DNA from: Sesamum alatum
Lineage: Eukaryota > Streptophyta > Magnoliopsida > Lamiales > Pedaliaceae
Reading direction: 5' to 3'
Length of the DNA: 64,000 bases
Assembly: GCA_034509735.1 (NCBI GenBank)
Contig: JACGWO010000001.1
Coordinates: 29,143,966 to 29,207,965, forward strand
Part shown: piece by piece, positions 11,600-22,646 of the stretch
Position numbering within the stretch: position 1 is the first letter of the stretch
Layout of the letters: each line of letters begins with the position of its first letter
Program-made: the position numbers and the translations under genes
The notes under the pieces: model-generated
The model's input: the letters and a program-made list of their open reading frames with translations, nothing else
Told to the model about the DNA's origin: nothing
Databases searched by the model: none

Positions 11600-12203
11600 A
11601 GGCAAAGCTTGGGCACTTTATGTTTTCATCCGAAATTAGGCGGAAAAGTGAAAGTATAAAGCAAAAAAGACAAAAAAAAATATTTTTTTATTTTATTTAC
11701 TCTATTACTCATATATAATTTTTCTTCAATCGTTTTCCCCTTCCCGCTGATAATATCGATACATAATCTTTAAGATAAAATAACAAAATTATTGGAAAAC
11801 TACTATATTGAAGTAAACAATCAGGAAAACATGCTTTACTTTTGTGTTTTTCATAATATTTTTACTAATTTGTCATTAATCATAATTGTATTTAAACTGA
11901 ATAGTTTAGAATAAATGAATAATACCATTTTGGTGAATATTTTTTTATTAATAATAAGTATTGTTTTTGTTTTTGTTTGATTAATATTTTTATTAATAAG
12001 GTTTTTAAATTTTTTATATACTAAAATTATTTTAGTGTAATACTATTGTTTATTTTTCTAACACAAAATAAAGAGAAAGGGTTAATTGGTAAACAAAAAT
12101 TAATTTTTTTTTCTCAATCTATTTTCTCATAACAAACAAATGAAAGTATTTGAAATTTACTTCCCTTCCAATTATAATATTATACCAAACAACTTGAAGA
12201 ATA
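11600..12203 (+). repeat. Dispersed repeat, copy 1 (interrupted by the CACTA element)
   Basis: The stretch from 'ccgaaattaggcggaaaagt' through 'actctatta' and 'ttggaaaactactat' to 'aaagagaaagg' matches 58780-59290 in the same order and orientation. It probably resumes after the CACTA element at 20490-20578 with 'cacttcccctccccc' and 'aaactaaac'. The ends of copy 2 look like TTTGGTT..AACCAAA, suggesting a hAT-like non-autonomous element. Confidence 0.6.
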
Positions 12204-12234
12204 CACTACAAAAAAATTCCGGAATTGGCATGAT

Positions 12235-12860
12235 TTAGGACGACCATTCCGAATTCCGGTCCAAATTGGAACGGTCAATGAAACTATTGTGGAACGGTAA
12301 CCCATTGCTGACGTCACTTTTTTATTCTTCGGAATCCAAGCGTTTTTAGAACAGCATGACTGTTCCTTGTACTATGCCAACATATGTGTGCCGAATAGTA
12401 AACCCAGAACCATTTCGAAAAGGGGACGGATATATTTTGGCATTCAATTTAGAAAGCATATATGTTACTTGGAGCGGTTCTTTGATCTAAGAACGTTACC
12501 ATTCCTACCCGTGTTCCAAAGGCCTAGACCAATTGGAATGATTGGTTGACCGCTCCAAAATGTAGTGCTAAAAGAGATCGTTTTGCGCTTTATGTAACAA
12601 TGTAATGCAATAATCGTTCCTAATTGTGGGTCTTATGAAACCGAAGTGTGAGTTCCAATGACCGTTCCAACATGTGCTACTTTCAGGAACGGTCGATGTA
12701 CATAATAGATTATGTATTCCGATTACCGTTCCAAATATGCTTCAACGGCTATATTTTAACGGATAGTTTAGCGCTCGTATTTTTGCTCCTGAGCCCGTTC
12801 CTAATGCTAAAGCAACGGCTATATTTTAACGGCTAGTTTAGGTGTTCCAAATAATATTTC
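12235..12860. repeat. Left subterminal repeat region of the CACTA element
   Basis: About a dozen variants of GGAACGGT and its complement, spaced tens of bases apart, such as 'ggaacggtcaatg', 'gaccgttcc' and 'gcaacggctat'. In En/Spm such arrays bind the element-encoded DNA-binding protein; that role is inferred here. A near-duplicate 'caacggctatattttaacgg' occurs at about 12743 and 12813. Confidence 0.85.
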
Positions 12861-13134
12861 AATACTCATTCCAATATTTTTTTATATATATGTCCCCTTC
12901 ATTGTTTTTCTTCTTACCCTCTCTCCAATTCATTTCCTCTAACTCCCTCTCTTGAATTTTAATAAGTAAAATCGAAAATATCAACAATCTCCGCTAAATT
13001 TGCATTGATCTTTAAAGATATTTTGTTCAGGTAACAAGTTGAAAACCTTTAATGGTTGTATACATATATATATATATATTTGTTCAGCTTATTTAATTAC
13101 TGTTGTGAATTGCTTGTGTACGTAGGACTAATCA

Positions 13135-14798
13135 TGTTAAGACAGTTGAGGAGATGGATGTATGATCGACACCTGCTGGGTGTGACGCTGGATTTGAGGA
13201 TGGTGTTACTGCAATTCTATAATGGGCCAAGTCTTAGCGTTCATATATGGACGGGGAGAAGATTAATTGTCCATGCCAAAAGTGAAAAAATGAATGGTTC
13301 AAAACATCGGATGAGGTAAATTTTGACTTATGTATGAAAGGGTTTATGCCGGAGTATTATAATTGGACTTCGCATGGTGAAGAGAGGGTGCAGGGATACT
13401 TTGATGCATTAACCACGCCCCCTGCTCAACAGCAGCAAACACCAGCCGTTCAGGAGGAGGGTAGTTCGCATTGTGGTGATGCGGCTCAGATGGATTGGGC
13501 GTAGAGGATGATTTTTGATGCCACTGGGCCGTCTTTCTTGTCGTCTTATAACCAAGAGGGTGTGCCTGATGATGGTACTTGGCATTGTCCTTCTGATGTC
13601 GAGCCTAGTTCATATTACGATGAGGGGTCCTATGTTTATGTGTCTGGGTTGTCAGACCATTTTTTTATGTAGTTTATACTCCCGACCAACCGTTGTGGAA
13701 CAGCTGCACTCAATCTCAATTGGCGTCAATTGCTACTTTGGTGAATATCAAGGCCGAAGGGGGTTTTGTTGAGCGAACATATGATCAAGTATGTCAATGG
13801 GCTGATCATATAATGCCCCGCGATCACACTTTTCCCCCTAATTATTACAGTACGAAGAAATTGATAAGAGACTTAGGTTGACAAGTTGAGAAGATTGATG
13901 CGTGTAAAAACGGTTGCATGTTGTACTAGAAGGATGACATTGATTTGGAATATTGCAAGTTTTGTGAAGACGCTAGGTACAAGCCCACCAGGGACAAAAG
14001 TCCTAGACGCAAGAAGTCCTCGTATGCCATTCTTATGTACCTGCCGCTTACCCCTTGGCTGCAGAGGTTGTATGCGTCGGAGGCCACTGCCGAGCACATT
14101 ACGTGGCATGCCAACCATCAGACGGAGGAGGAATCCATGTGTCATCCGTCTAATGTAGAGGCTTGGAAGCATTTCGACCAGACATATCCCAATTTTGCAG
14201 CTGAGCTCCATAATGTTAGACTAAGATTGTGCATGGATGGGTTTGCACTGAACGGGTAGTATGATAAAACTTACTCATGTTGGCCCGTGATACTTACACC
14301 GTACAATCTCCCACCGAGAATGTGCATGAAGTCTAAGTATATGTTTCTAAGGATGGTGATCCCTGGCCCATCCAATCCCAAATGTCTTATCGATGTCTAC
14401 CTGGAGCCGTTGATGGAGGAGTTGCAAAACTTATGGCATGTGGGTGTACGTACACACAAAAATGCGACAAACCATGCATTCATGACACGTGCCACATTGA
14501 TGTGGATAGTGAATGACCTACCCGCCTATGGGATGGCGTCTAGATGGAGTAACGCCAGTGTTATGGGGTGTCCAGTTTGTATGAAGGACACACGGGTATT
14601 CTATTTGCAGCACGGTTGAAGACATGCTATTTTGACTGCCACAGGCAGTTCCTCCCACTGGACCATCCTCACCACAAGAACAAGAAAGCATTCACTAAAA
14701 ATTTAATGGAAAGGAAGGTTGCACGTCCGAGGCTGACTGGAGAGCAGATCCAAAGTCGTCTCAATGCATTTAGTGTTGCAGTCGAACAACCATTATAA
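13135..14798 (+). pseudogene. TNP2-like CACTA transposase (5' part only)
   Basis: Broken frames in order give a Transposase-associated domain ('RRWMYDR' near 13150, 'YYNWTSHGEERV' at 13360-13390). The Transposase_21/TNP2 region follows: 'PLWNSCTQSQLASI' (13690), 'ADHIMP..HTFPPNYYSTKKLI' (13800-13865), 'KIDACKNGCMLY', 'YCKFCEDARYKP' (13955), 'LYASEATAEHITWH' (14070), 'LRLCMDGFALNG', 'PVCMKDTR' and, after a frameshift near 14615, 'RKTCYFDCHRQFLPLDHP' and 'KKAFTKN'. Visible stops include one at the conserved Trp of CMLYWK (13927) and one near 13880. The C-terminal half of the usual ~700-1000 residue protein is absent, so a deletion has joined this part to the internal repeat region. Confidence 0.92.
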
Positions 14799-14847
14799 AC
14801 TACCACCATTTAGTGTTGCAGTCGAACAACCATTATCAACTAGTGGC
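14768..14847 (+). repeat. 40-bp tandem duplication at the transposase break
   Basis: Two adjacent copies of 'atttagtgttgcagtcgaac' plus a further 20 bases, with starts at 14768 and 14808. They sit exactly where recognisable transposase sequence stops and may mark the deletion scar. Confidence 0.8.
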
Positions 14848-15084
14848 AACTCAATTCAAGGATTGGTTCAAACGTCGTGTGTCACTTCCTTATAAACTAC
14901 AACTCTCTGCTCAATTTCTTATAAATTATTTCAATTGCTATATGAATTGCTGGTGAAATCCGGATTGAATCACAAGAACAATGAATTGTTGAAGTTGAAT
15001 TATTGGGGCCCTAGAGCAGAAGTGACCATGTTCCCGTTTTATATACCTTAGTTTAAACATTGTATTAATTATAACTTTTTTATA

Positions 15085-16660
15085 AATTTTAAAAATAGGA
15101 ACGGTCAATATATATTACGACTGTTCCTATTAAAGTTACAAGTTTTCAATTAGGCGGCCAATGAAAAATAGGTGAAAAATTTGAACTAGGAACGGTCCCA
15201 ATATTTCGATGATCGTTCCTATTACAGTTACAAGTTTTCACTTAGGCGCCCAATGAAAAAATATGTGGGAAATTTGAAATATGAACGGTCCATTCATTTT
15301 AATGACCGCTCTAATTATAGGTCCAAATTTTTTATTCGGCGCCTTCTGGAAAATGGGTGGGAAATCAAATTTTGGAGCGGTTACTTTATACTCAACCATT
15401 CCTAACATAAATTTGAACAGACCGTTCCTATATGTAACCACGAACTGTTCCTAAGTTATTATTCTAATCAATCGTTCCTAAGTTTATAGATAACCGCTCC
15501 AAATTGTGTTAGTAGAATGTGTATTTACCTAATTGTGACGAGATCTCAACATCCCTGAGCCGGATGACATCATTTTTAAACACATACTAGGAACGGTCCT
15601 AGTATTTCAATGATTGTTCCTATTACAGTTACAAGTTTTTACTTAGGCGCCCAATGAAAAAAATAGGTGGAAAATTTGAAATAGGAACGGTCCAATCATT
15701 TCAATGACCGCTCTAATTATAGGTCCAAATTTTTGATTCAGGGCCTTCTGGAAAATGGGTGGGAAAATCAAATTTTGGAGCGGTTACTTTATACTCAACC
15801 ATTCCTAACATAAATTTGAACAGACCGTTCCTATATGTAACCACGAACAGTTTCTAAGTTATTATTCTAATCAACCGTTCCTAAGTTTATAGATAATCGC
15901 TCCAAATTGTGTTACTAGAATGTGTAGTTTACCTAATTGTGACGATATCTCAACATCCCTAAGCCGGATCGACATTATTTTTAAACACATACAAGATTAT
16001 GAATAAGATTTCATATCTAACGGTCTGATTTTCAATTAGATGGTTGGATTGAAGGATGCAATGGTTCTTATGACGACGAATACTGGACCGGAAACGATAT
16101 CTCGATATCCGCACACTCAAATTTTAATAAACTACATATAACGCATTCTTTTGTGTGCTACATCATATCTAACAGCCTGATTGGAATTTCGACGATCTGA
16201 TTAGGCGATGCAGTACAATAATATAAGATGCTAGTTACATCTGTGGAATACTAAACAAACTTATATATACAAATATACTTCATACTGTGAACATGTGTCT
16301 AATTTTTGAAAAATATTTTATGTTTTCAAATTCTTTAAACGGTCAATTGTATACCTTTCTTCGCTCATACACGTGTTCGGAACATGTTTTTCTTAATTTT
16401 TTTATTTTGTAGGAAAATAAAATATTATTTGCAATACAAATAGGAACGGTTACCACTTACAGTTAATCAATAACGTCGCTTTTTGTAGTTAGGGACGGTA
16501 CTAGTAACACTTTAACTATTAAATGACCGTTCCTATAAGTTTTAAAATCAGTACAAAATATTAAAACAACATCATTTTGAATTTACAACAACGGCGTCTT
16601 TTGTCATTGGGACCGGGCATTGGAACGGTCATAGCAAAATATGACCGTACTAAAATTTTA
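15085..16660. repeat. Internal subterminal-type repeat block of the CACTA element
   Basis: A second dense zone of GGAACGGT/ACCGTTCC words, located between the two CACTA genes rather than at an end. It includes the 401-bp tandem duplication described separately. The stretch 15990-16440 has few such words and no coding sequence seen. Confidence 0.8.
15190..15991. repeat. 401-bp tandem duplication
   Basis: Copy 1 starts at 'gaacggtccc' (15190) and copy 2 at 'gaacggtcct' (15591). The copies are highly similar to the end 'tttttaaacacatac'. A partial copy of the first ~90 bp (about 15100-15189) precedes them. Confidence 0.9.
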
Positions 16661-16700
16661 ATATAAATTGACCCCTTCGCAGATTTTTTCTATTTTTCAA

Positions 16701-16727
16701 CTCTCTCTCTCTCTCTCTCTCTCTCTA
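16701..16727 (+). repeat. (CT)n microsatellite
   Basis: A CT run upstream of a C-rich stretch (16730-16925) that may be the 5' leader of the second CACTA gene. 'TCCACCACGTTAGT' near 16920 could hold an exon end. 16960-18180 is AT-rich with repeated 'aggaaataattgtaa' words (about 17805-17960) and is probably intron. Confidence 0.6.
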
Positions 16728-17807
16728 GCCCTTCCCGTCTGCCGCTGCCGCCTCAGCTATCTGCTAGTGCCAGTGCTCAACGCCTCCACGAACGCTCCAC
16801 CTTCGCCTCCAGCAGTGCTCGCCCGCCTCTGCCATCGCCTTCCAAAATCCTCCTCCGCCAACGTTCTGCGATCGACTGCTCTGCCTCCGCCTCCTCCACC
16901 ACCAGTGCTCGCCCCCTCCTCCACCACGTTAGTACTCCATTTTCTTTCTGTAATGAAAATGTATAATTTTTGTATTTTTATTTTTTTTCTGTAAATTTCT
17001 GAAAATGTAAATGGTTGAATTTGTTGGAGATTTGATATAATATTTGTTAATTTTGTTGTAAATTAGTGTGTAACTTTGATGTAATTTTTGTTAATTTCTT
17101 CTAATTTTTTTCTGTAAACGTAAATGTAATATGTGTTGGAATATGATGAATTTTGTTGTAAATTAGTGTGTAAAATTTTATGTAGTTTCTATAAATTAGT
17201 GTGTAAAATTTTTGTATTTTTTGTTAATATTTGGGTAATATCTGTAAATGTAAATGTAATATGTGTTGGAATTTTCTGTAAATTTCTGAAAATTTTCAGA
17301 TTTTAACTGTAATTTTTAAGTATATTTTGTAATTTTTAAGTATTTTTTGCAAATTTTTTGTATTTTTCTGAAAAAGACAATTTGTAAATTCAGTATTTTT
17401 TTTTTTGAAAAAAAAAAACTGTAAATTCTGTACTTTTGAAAATTTTCTGTATTTATTTGAAAAAAAAAATCTATAAATTCTGTAGTTTTGAATATTTTTT
17501 TGTAACTTTCTGTTACTTGTTTGTAAACTTTATGTATTTTTTTGAAGAAGAAAAATCTATAAATTCTGTACTTTTGAAAAAAAAAATTGTAATTTTCTAC
17601 AATTTTCTGAACTTTCTGTGAATTTTTGGAGTTTATGTGAAATTACATATAATATATTGTAAGGATATAGCAAAATATAGGTACTAATTATTATAATATA
17701 TAATCATATTTTAGGGAAGAGTTTTGGGATTTGGTATAAGGATATAGAAAAATATAAGAATTTAGTGTAATTTTAGGGAAGAATTTTGGAATTTAGTATA
17801 CATTTAG

Positions 17808-17985
17808 GAAATAATTGTAAGATTTAGTATACATTTTAGGAAATAATTGTAAGATTTAGTATACATTTTAGGAAATAATTGTAAAATTTAATATACATTC
17901 TAGGAAATAATTGTAACATTTAGTATACATTTTAGGAAATAATTTCACATTTTAGAATACATTTTAGGAAAGAAATTTAGGATTT
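17808..17985 (+). repeat. Short tandem repeat, ~34-bp unit
   Basis: About five imperfect units of 'ttaggaaataattgtaagat' followed by 'ttagtatacatt'. It lies in the presumed first intron of the second CACTA gene. Confidence 0.7.
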
Positions 17986-18181
17986 AGTATACATTGTAGG
18001 GAAAATTTCAATAATCTACCATTTATTAGATTAATTTTGGGACTTAGTATATAATTTTGGGATTCAGTTTACATAATTATTAAAAAATTTATAAAATTAT
18101 CATTATTAAAAAATAAATTGATACTTACATTTTTTTTTTAAAATTCATAACACTAGTATTTTGAAAAAGAAATTGTAGATC

Positions 18182-19582
18182 ATGTCTAGTAGATATTTCC
18201 CTCCTCAAGGAGGTGGATGTACTCGGTCGTGGCCATGGCTGCCGCGCTCGTGGCCTGTCGGCTCCACCACGGGCAGGTGCTGCTTCCCAGGTTGGGAAAG
18301 CAGCATTCCAATCACCCCCACCACCACCACCACCACCACCGGCAGAGTAGTCAGCTATCGCACAGGTGATGGATCAGGAGGTAGATCCGTCTACTCCTGC
18401 ACCGGCCCAAGAGGATGTCGGACCATTTACTCCCGCACCGATGGCAGATCCAGCCCGTCCATGGGTTACACCACCCCCACCTGCACCACCAGTCCCCCCA
18501 CCATCCGTGCACCGGTATATCACCCTCACCGACACCAAGTACCCTTGGCGATGTTTGCGCCAGGTGCATTAGAGCACCAACATTCCTGGCTCGAGAGTTT
18601 GAAGGTAATTTATTTTAATTTCAATTTAAGGGTTAAAATTGATTTTTTTAACATATTTTTAACAATTTCTTTCTTTTGCAGATGACGTACAGGTGGGACT
18701 GTGACAATGAGTCCATGTTTTGCGTCTTCTATATGTTTGCAGGGAAGTTCATCCGCAAGCACTTCACTCTCGCCAGAAGTCTCTGGTGAAGCCGCTGTGT
18801 GGTTGGCGAACGAGGTCTGGCGGCAGTTCCAGCTGTAGTGGAACAGCGAGGAGTTCAAGACCGAGGCCGCCAAGAACAAGGCCAACGCCAAGGCATCCTC
18901 TGCTGTCTACCGCGGGGGTTCTTCCTCTGTTGACATGCACAAGAGGAAGATGATAAGTAATTTTTTTTTAAGCATTCATCAATATTAAAAAAAAAAAAAA
19001 AAAAAAAAACTTGAATAACATTCCTTTTTTCCACAGGAGGCACAGCTCGGTTGACCAGCCACGCAGATGGAGTTATTCTTTAGATGGTACAAGAAGAAGG
19101 CCGACGGCGGCTGGAGCGGGCCGAGGCCACTCAATTATACTTTTTTTTTCCTTTAATTTTTGGAAATAATAATAATAATTTGCTTTGATTTGCAGGAGAC
19201 GTTCCAAAAGCTGCTGGAGGATCACCAGCCTCAGGCCACCGCGATCCTCGAGATATTCTGGCCGAATCGGAGGGCTCAGTAGCAATGACCGAGCAAGATC
19301 TGTGCTAGCAGCGACCGGTGGCAAGAACAAGGGCTAGGTATTTGGTCTTAGTTCTGAGGCCCACGGCTTTAGCCAGACCTTTACATCGCTATCACCACCA
19401 CCACCGCCACCGTTGGACATGGAGGATCGTCTGGTCCGGCTCGAGACGATGATGGTTGACCTGATGGGCATGATGAAATCCATGCAGACCAACAACTCTG
19501 CTACCGGCCCATCACAACCTCCGACAGACCCCCTTGCTCCAAACGATGTAGACATGGACCATGACGAGGGGGATGAGGTGTA
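18182..19582 (+). pseudogene. CACTA second gene, Transposase_24-like
   Basis: Four putative exons with GT..AG borders: about 18182-18604, 18682-18954, 19038-19125 and 19196-19582. The first is proline-rich (PPPPAPPVPPPS) with a CAC-repeat tract. The second holds, across stops, 'WNSEEFKTEAAKNKA', a signature of plant En/Spm Transposase_24 proteins. The last encodes 'PPPPPPLDMEDRLVRLETMM' and an acidic tail ending DEGDEV at TAG 19580-19582. Internal stops, for example in 'NKG*VFGL' near 19338, show decay. In relatives this protein may supply DNA binding; here that is inference. Confidence 0.82.
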
Positions 19583-19794
19583 GATTTAGGATTTTTTTTA
19601 AATATTTGTAATTAAATTGGATAATATTTTTATTAAAATATTTTTTTTTCGTAATTATGCATTTTTGGGAATTGCATAACATCGTTTACATGTTTCATTA
19701 TTTAACCAAATTAAATAAAAATATTAATAACTTTATTTTTATCATTTATATAATAATTATTATTATATAAACTAAAAAACATTAAGTAAAAAAT

Positions 19795-20445
19795 AGTTTA
19801 GGAACGGTCTTTTACTCGATCATGGAATGCTAAAAATATCCAAGTAACCGTTCCAGAAAAGGATCGGTGTAATATGCCAACTGCTCCTAGAACTGTACAA
19901 ACAGACCATTCCAAATAAAGGACCAACCGTTCATAAATTTAGCCCAAATGCAATGACTAAATATCATCGGTTGTGTTCCAAATCGAATTCCCCATACCGT
20001 GCCAACTGTGTATTCCAAATAAAGATCATAATCGTTCCTCCGTTCAGTACAAAGTCAGGTTCAAGGTGAGTTTCACATACCATTCCAAATTCTATCACCC
20101 AGAATAAGAGTAAATCGTTCCAATGTGTATTCCAGATTCAATGAAAAAATGCATCTCCCATATCTTAAGCTTAATGAAAATAGAGTTGCAACGACCGTTC
20201 CAAACTATGTCAATCACATAACATGTGACCGTTCTAAATATTAACTGAGTGTTCAAAATACACAAATTACATATTCATACGCAGAAAGCTAATCAAGAAT
20301 GGTTTTTAACTTGTATGTCAAAAGGAGTTCCAAAATAGGAACGGTCTACTTGTAACTATTCCTAAATGTTAGGAACGCCATTAGTTTCAACGGAATGTGT
20401 AACGTTCCACGACCGTTCCAAATGGGAAAAAAAAAAACACCGTGT
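19795..20445. repeat. Right subterminal repeat region of the CACTA element
   Basis: Variants of 'aggaacggtc', 'gaccgttcc' and 'ccgttccaaat' in both orientations up to the terminal inverted repeat. They mirror the left subterminal block. Confidence 0.85.
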
Positions 20446-20580
20446 CTACGCCCATTGCAATTACTGCATTTTTGTTTTCTTTTGTAGTGATAACTCATAT
20501 TCTTTCTCTTCCCCTTACCTTTTCACTTCCCCTCCCCCTTTCACTTTCCATCTCCTTTTAGTTAAACTAAACAAATCCTT

Positions 20581-20860
20581 AGGGATAATTACATGTACGC
20601 CCCTTGACTTTGGTCTATTTATACGAACCACCCATATCTTTTAAAAAAATACAAATACATCCAACAGAAACGTTAACAGCATGTACACAAACCACCATTG
20701 ATTTTTGAAAAATTATACATATACCCCAGAAACGTCAACATCATTGCACAAATTACTCCTGCTTTTTGACTATCAAAAGTGATTTATGTAATTACGCCAA
20801 AAAATAGAAGTGGGCTTATGTAAATAAATCATAGATCAGAGAGTGTATATGTAATTATTC
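20581..20860. repeat. MITE-like element
   Basis: It starts AGGGATAATTACATGTACGC and ends with the approximate inverse GTGTATATGTAATTATTC. There is no coding sequence. It is similar in ends and length to the element at 21085-21364. Confidence 0.6.
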
Positions 20861-21084
20861 GTATATTTTAATATAATATTGCATAGTAAGCTATTTTTTA
20901 ATATTAATATTTTTCTTTGATTTATAATAATCATCCACACTTGAATTTTACGTTTTATATTATTTAAATAGTCCTTCAGTATTTCTATATTTAAACCAAA
21001 AGTCATTTGCAGTGCTTTGACACGAGACAGAAGCTAGCCCTTTTAATAATTGAAAATTTTGGGGCATCATAAAAATAAAACTAA

Positions 21085-21364
21085 AGGGATAATTATATTT
21101 ACACTTTCTAATTTAAGATTTGTTTACACAATCACTCTTAATTTTTGCTTAATTATAGAAATTATACCTGACAGTCAAAAAATAAAAATAGTTTGTGTAA
21201 TGATATTGACGTTTTTGGATGGTCTATGTGTAATTTTCTAAAAAATAGGATGGTCTGTTCAAATAATATCGATGTTTTTGATGGGTGTATATATAATTAT
21301 CCAAAAACAAAGAATTGTTTGTATAAACAGGCCATAAATTAAGATAGTAAACATAATTATCCCT
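21085..21364. repeat. MITE with AGGGATAATTA ends
   Basis: Its ends are AGGGATAATTATATTTACA and, inverted, AGGGATAATTATGTTTACT, so the terminal repeats match over nearly 19 bp. The length is about 280 bp. I did not find a convincing target duplication. Confidence 0.75.
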
Positions 21365-21564
21365 CAATTAAATAAATCCACTACGACAAAGTCATGCCAG
21401 TTCAGGAAATATTTTTGGCTAGTTTAGTAGATAGTCTAGATTTTCCAATCTATTCTGTGTATTTATTTATTGTTATACTTTATTACTTTATTTATTTATT
21501 TATTTTGTATGGGATACTAAGTAGGTCTGACTCATTCGCTTATCTTAAGTTAAATTAAATGGAC

Positions 21565-21880
21565 GGAAAAAAAAATTATAATTTTAGTCTTATAAATATG
21601 AAGAAGAGCAATTTTAATCTTGTACGAATTCATTTTAGTATTTCGTCCTGTAATTTTATAAAATTCAAACATTAAGGACAAAAATACCCAGAATTTGTCA
21701 AAAATAGTTGGAAAAGTCAACCTATTTAACCTGATCATGTGCACTTTTTTGATCATTTTAGCAAATCTTGGCTATTTTTGTCCGTAATATCTGAAGTCTT
21801 TATAATTACAAAAAAAAAAAAAAATCGTACAAGATTAAAATTGTCACCCTAAATTTACATGACTAAAATTGCAATTTTCT
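21565..21880. repeat. Mutator-type MITE with 9-bp target duplication
   Basis: TAAATGGAC occurs at 21556-21564 and 21881-21889. The ends GGAAAAAAAAATTATAATTTTAGTC and, inverted, AGAAAATTGCAATTTTAGTC define terminal inverted repeats of the 'aaattgcaattttagtc' type. A relative lies at about 57869-58197. 21890-22426 shows no gene. Confidence 0.85.
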
Positions 21881-22646
21881 TAAATGGACATATAAATTCT
21901 CGTATGAATAAGAAATAAATCTTTTCCTGTGATAAGAAAAGAAAAATATTAGATGATATAAAATATATACTAGATAGACATATAAATTTTCCGATGAATC
22001 AAAACAATATTCCTCCTCCCTTTTTTCCTCAAAAAATGAATATATAAATTATATTTGAGATAAAATATCTTCCGTATGTTATTTCCCTTTAGTTTTTATT
22101 CTTTTCTTTATTTTGGTTGTGGTCTCAGCAAATGATGCGTTCGCATTTTTTAATTTCAAATTTTATTACAACTTCATTTAATATATACTTGCTATATGTA
22201 CAAACTTGAGTTAAATTCAAATTGTCTTCTCACGAAATCGAAATAGGCACAAAACCCCCCTAAAAAATGTTTAAAAGGGACCTTAACATTTCTGAAAAAA
22301 GAACCATATAACCCTCCCCCTCCCCTCCGTCTTACTGTGTTTTTCATTCACGTAATTTGCAATTAATTTTTATATTTCGGCCTCTATGTTATTTATTTTC
22401 TCCTCATTTGTCAACTACACAAAATCAAATATTGAGGAGTTAAATGCAAAAGTGGTCCCATTGAAAGATTGTGGATCGTCCCGAGAAATAGCGCAAATCG
22501 GGTGTACCCTTTTAGACAGGATTCACAAGTTGGTAGCTCACTCAAGTCCCCTACCTCTAGGTTGTTTGAGTCTACCAATCTTTTCATCCTGTCTTGGGAT
22601 ATGTGACCTAGTCTAGCGTGCCACAGTCGTGCGTTCCCATTATTAT

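Larger units (their letters stand above)
12204..20489 (+). mobile_element. CACTA (En/Spm-type) DNA transposon, complete ends, decayed genes
   Basis: The left end is CACTACAAAAAAATTCC (12204) and the right end is its inverted form TTCTTTTGTAGTG (ends 20489). The element is flanked by ATA at 12201-12203 and 20490-20492, the 3-bp duplication expected for CACTA elements. Subterminal copies of GGAACGGT or ACCGTTCC in both orientations fill both ends, as in En/Spm. It contains a TNP2-type transposase pseudogene and a Transposase_24-type pseudogene, both on the plus strand. At about 8.3 kb the size fits the family. Stops and a missing C-terminal transposase half make it non-autonomous. Confidence 0.95.
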
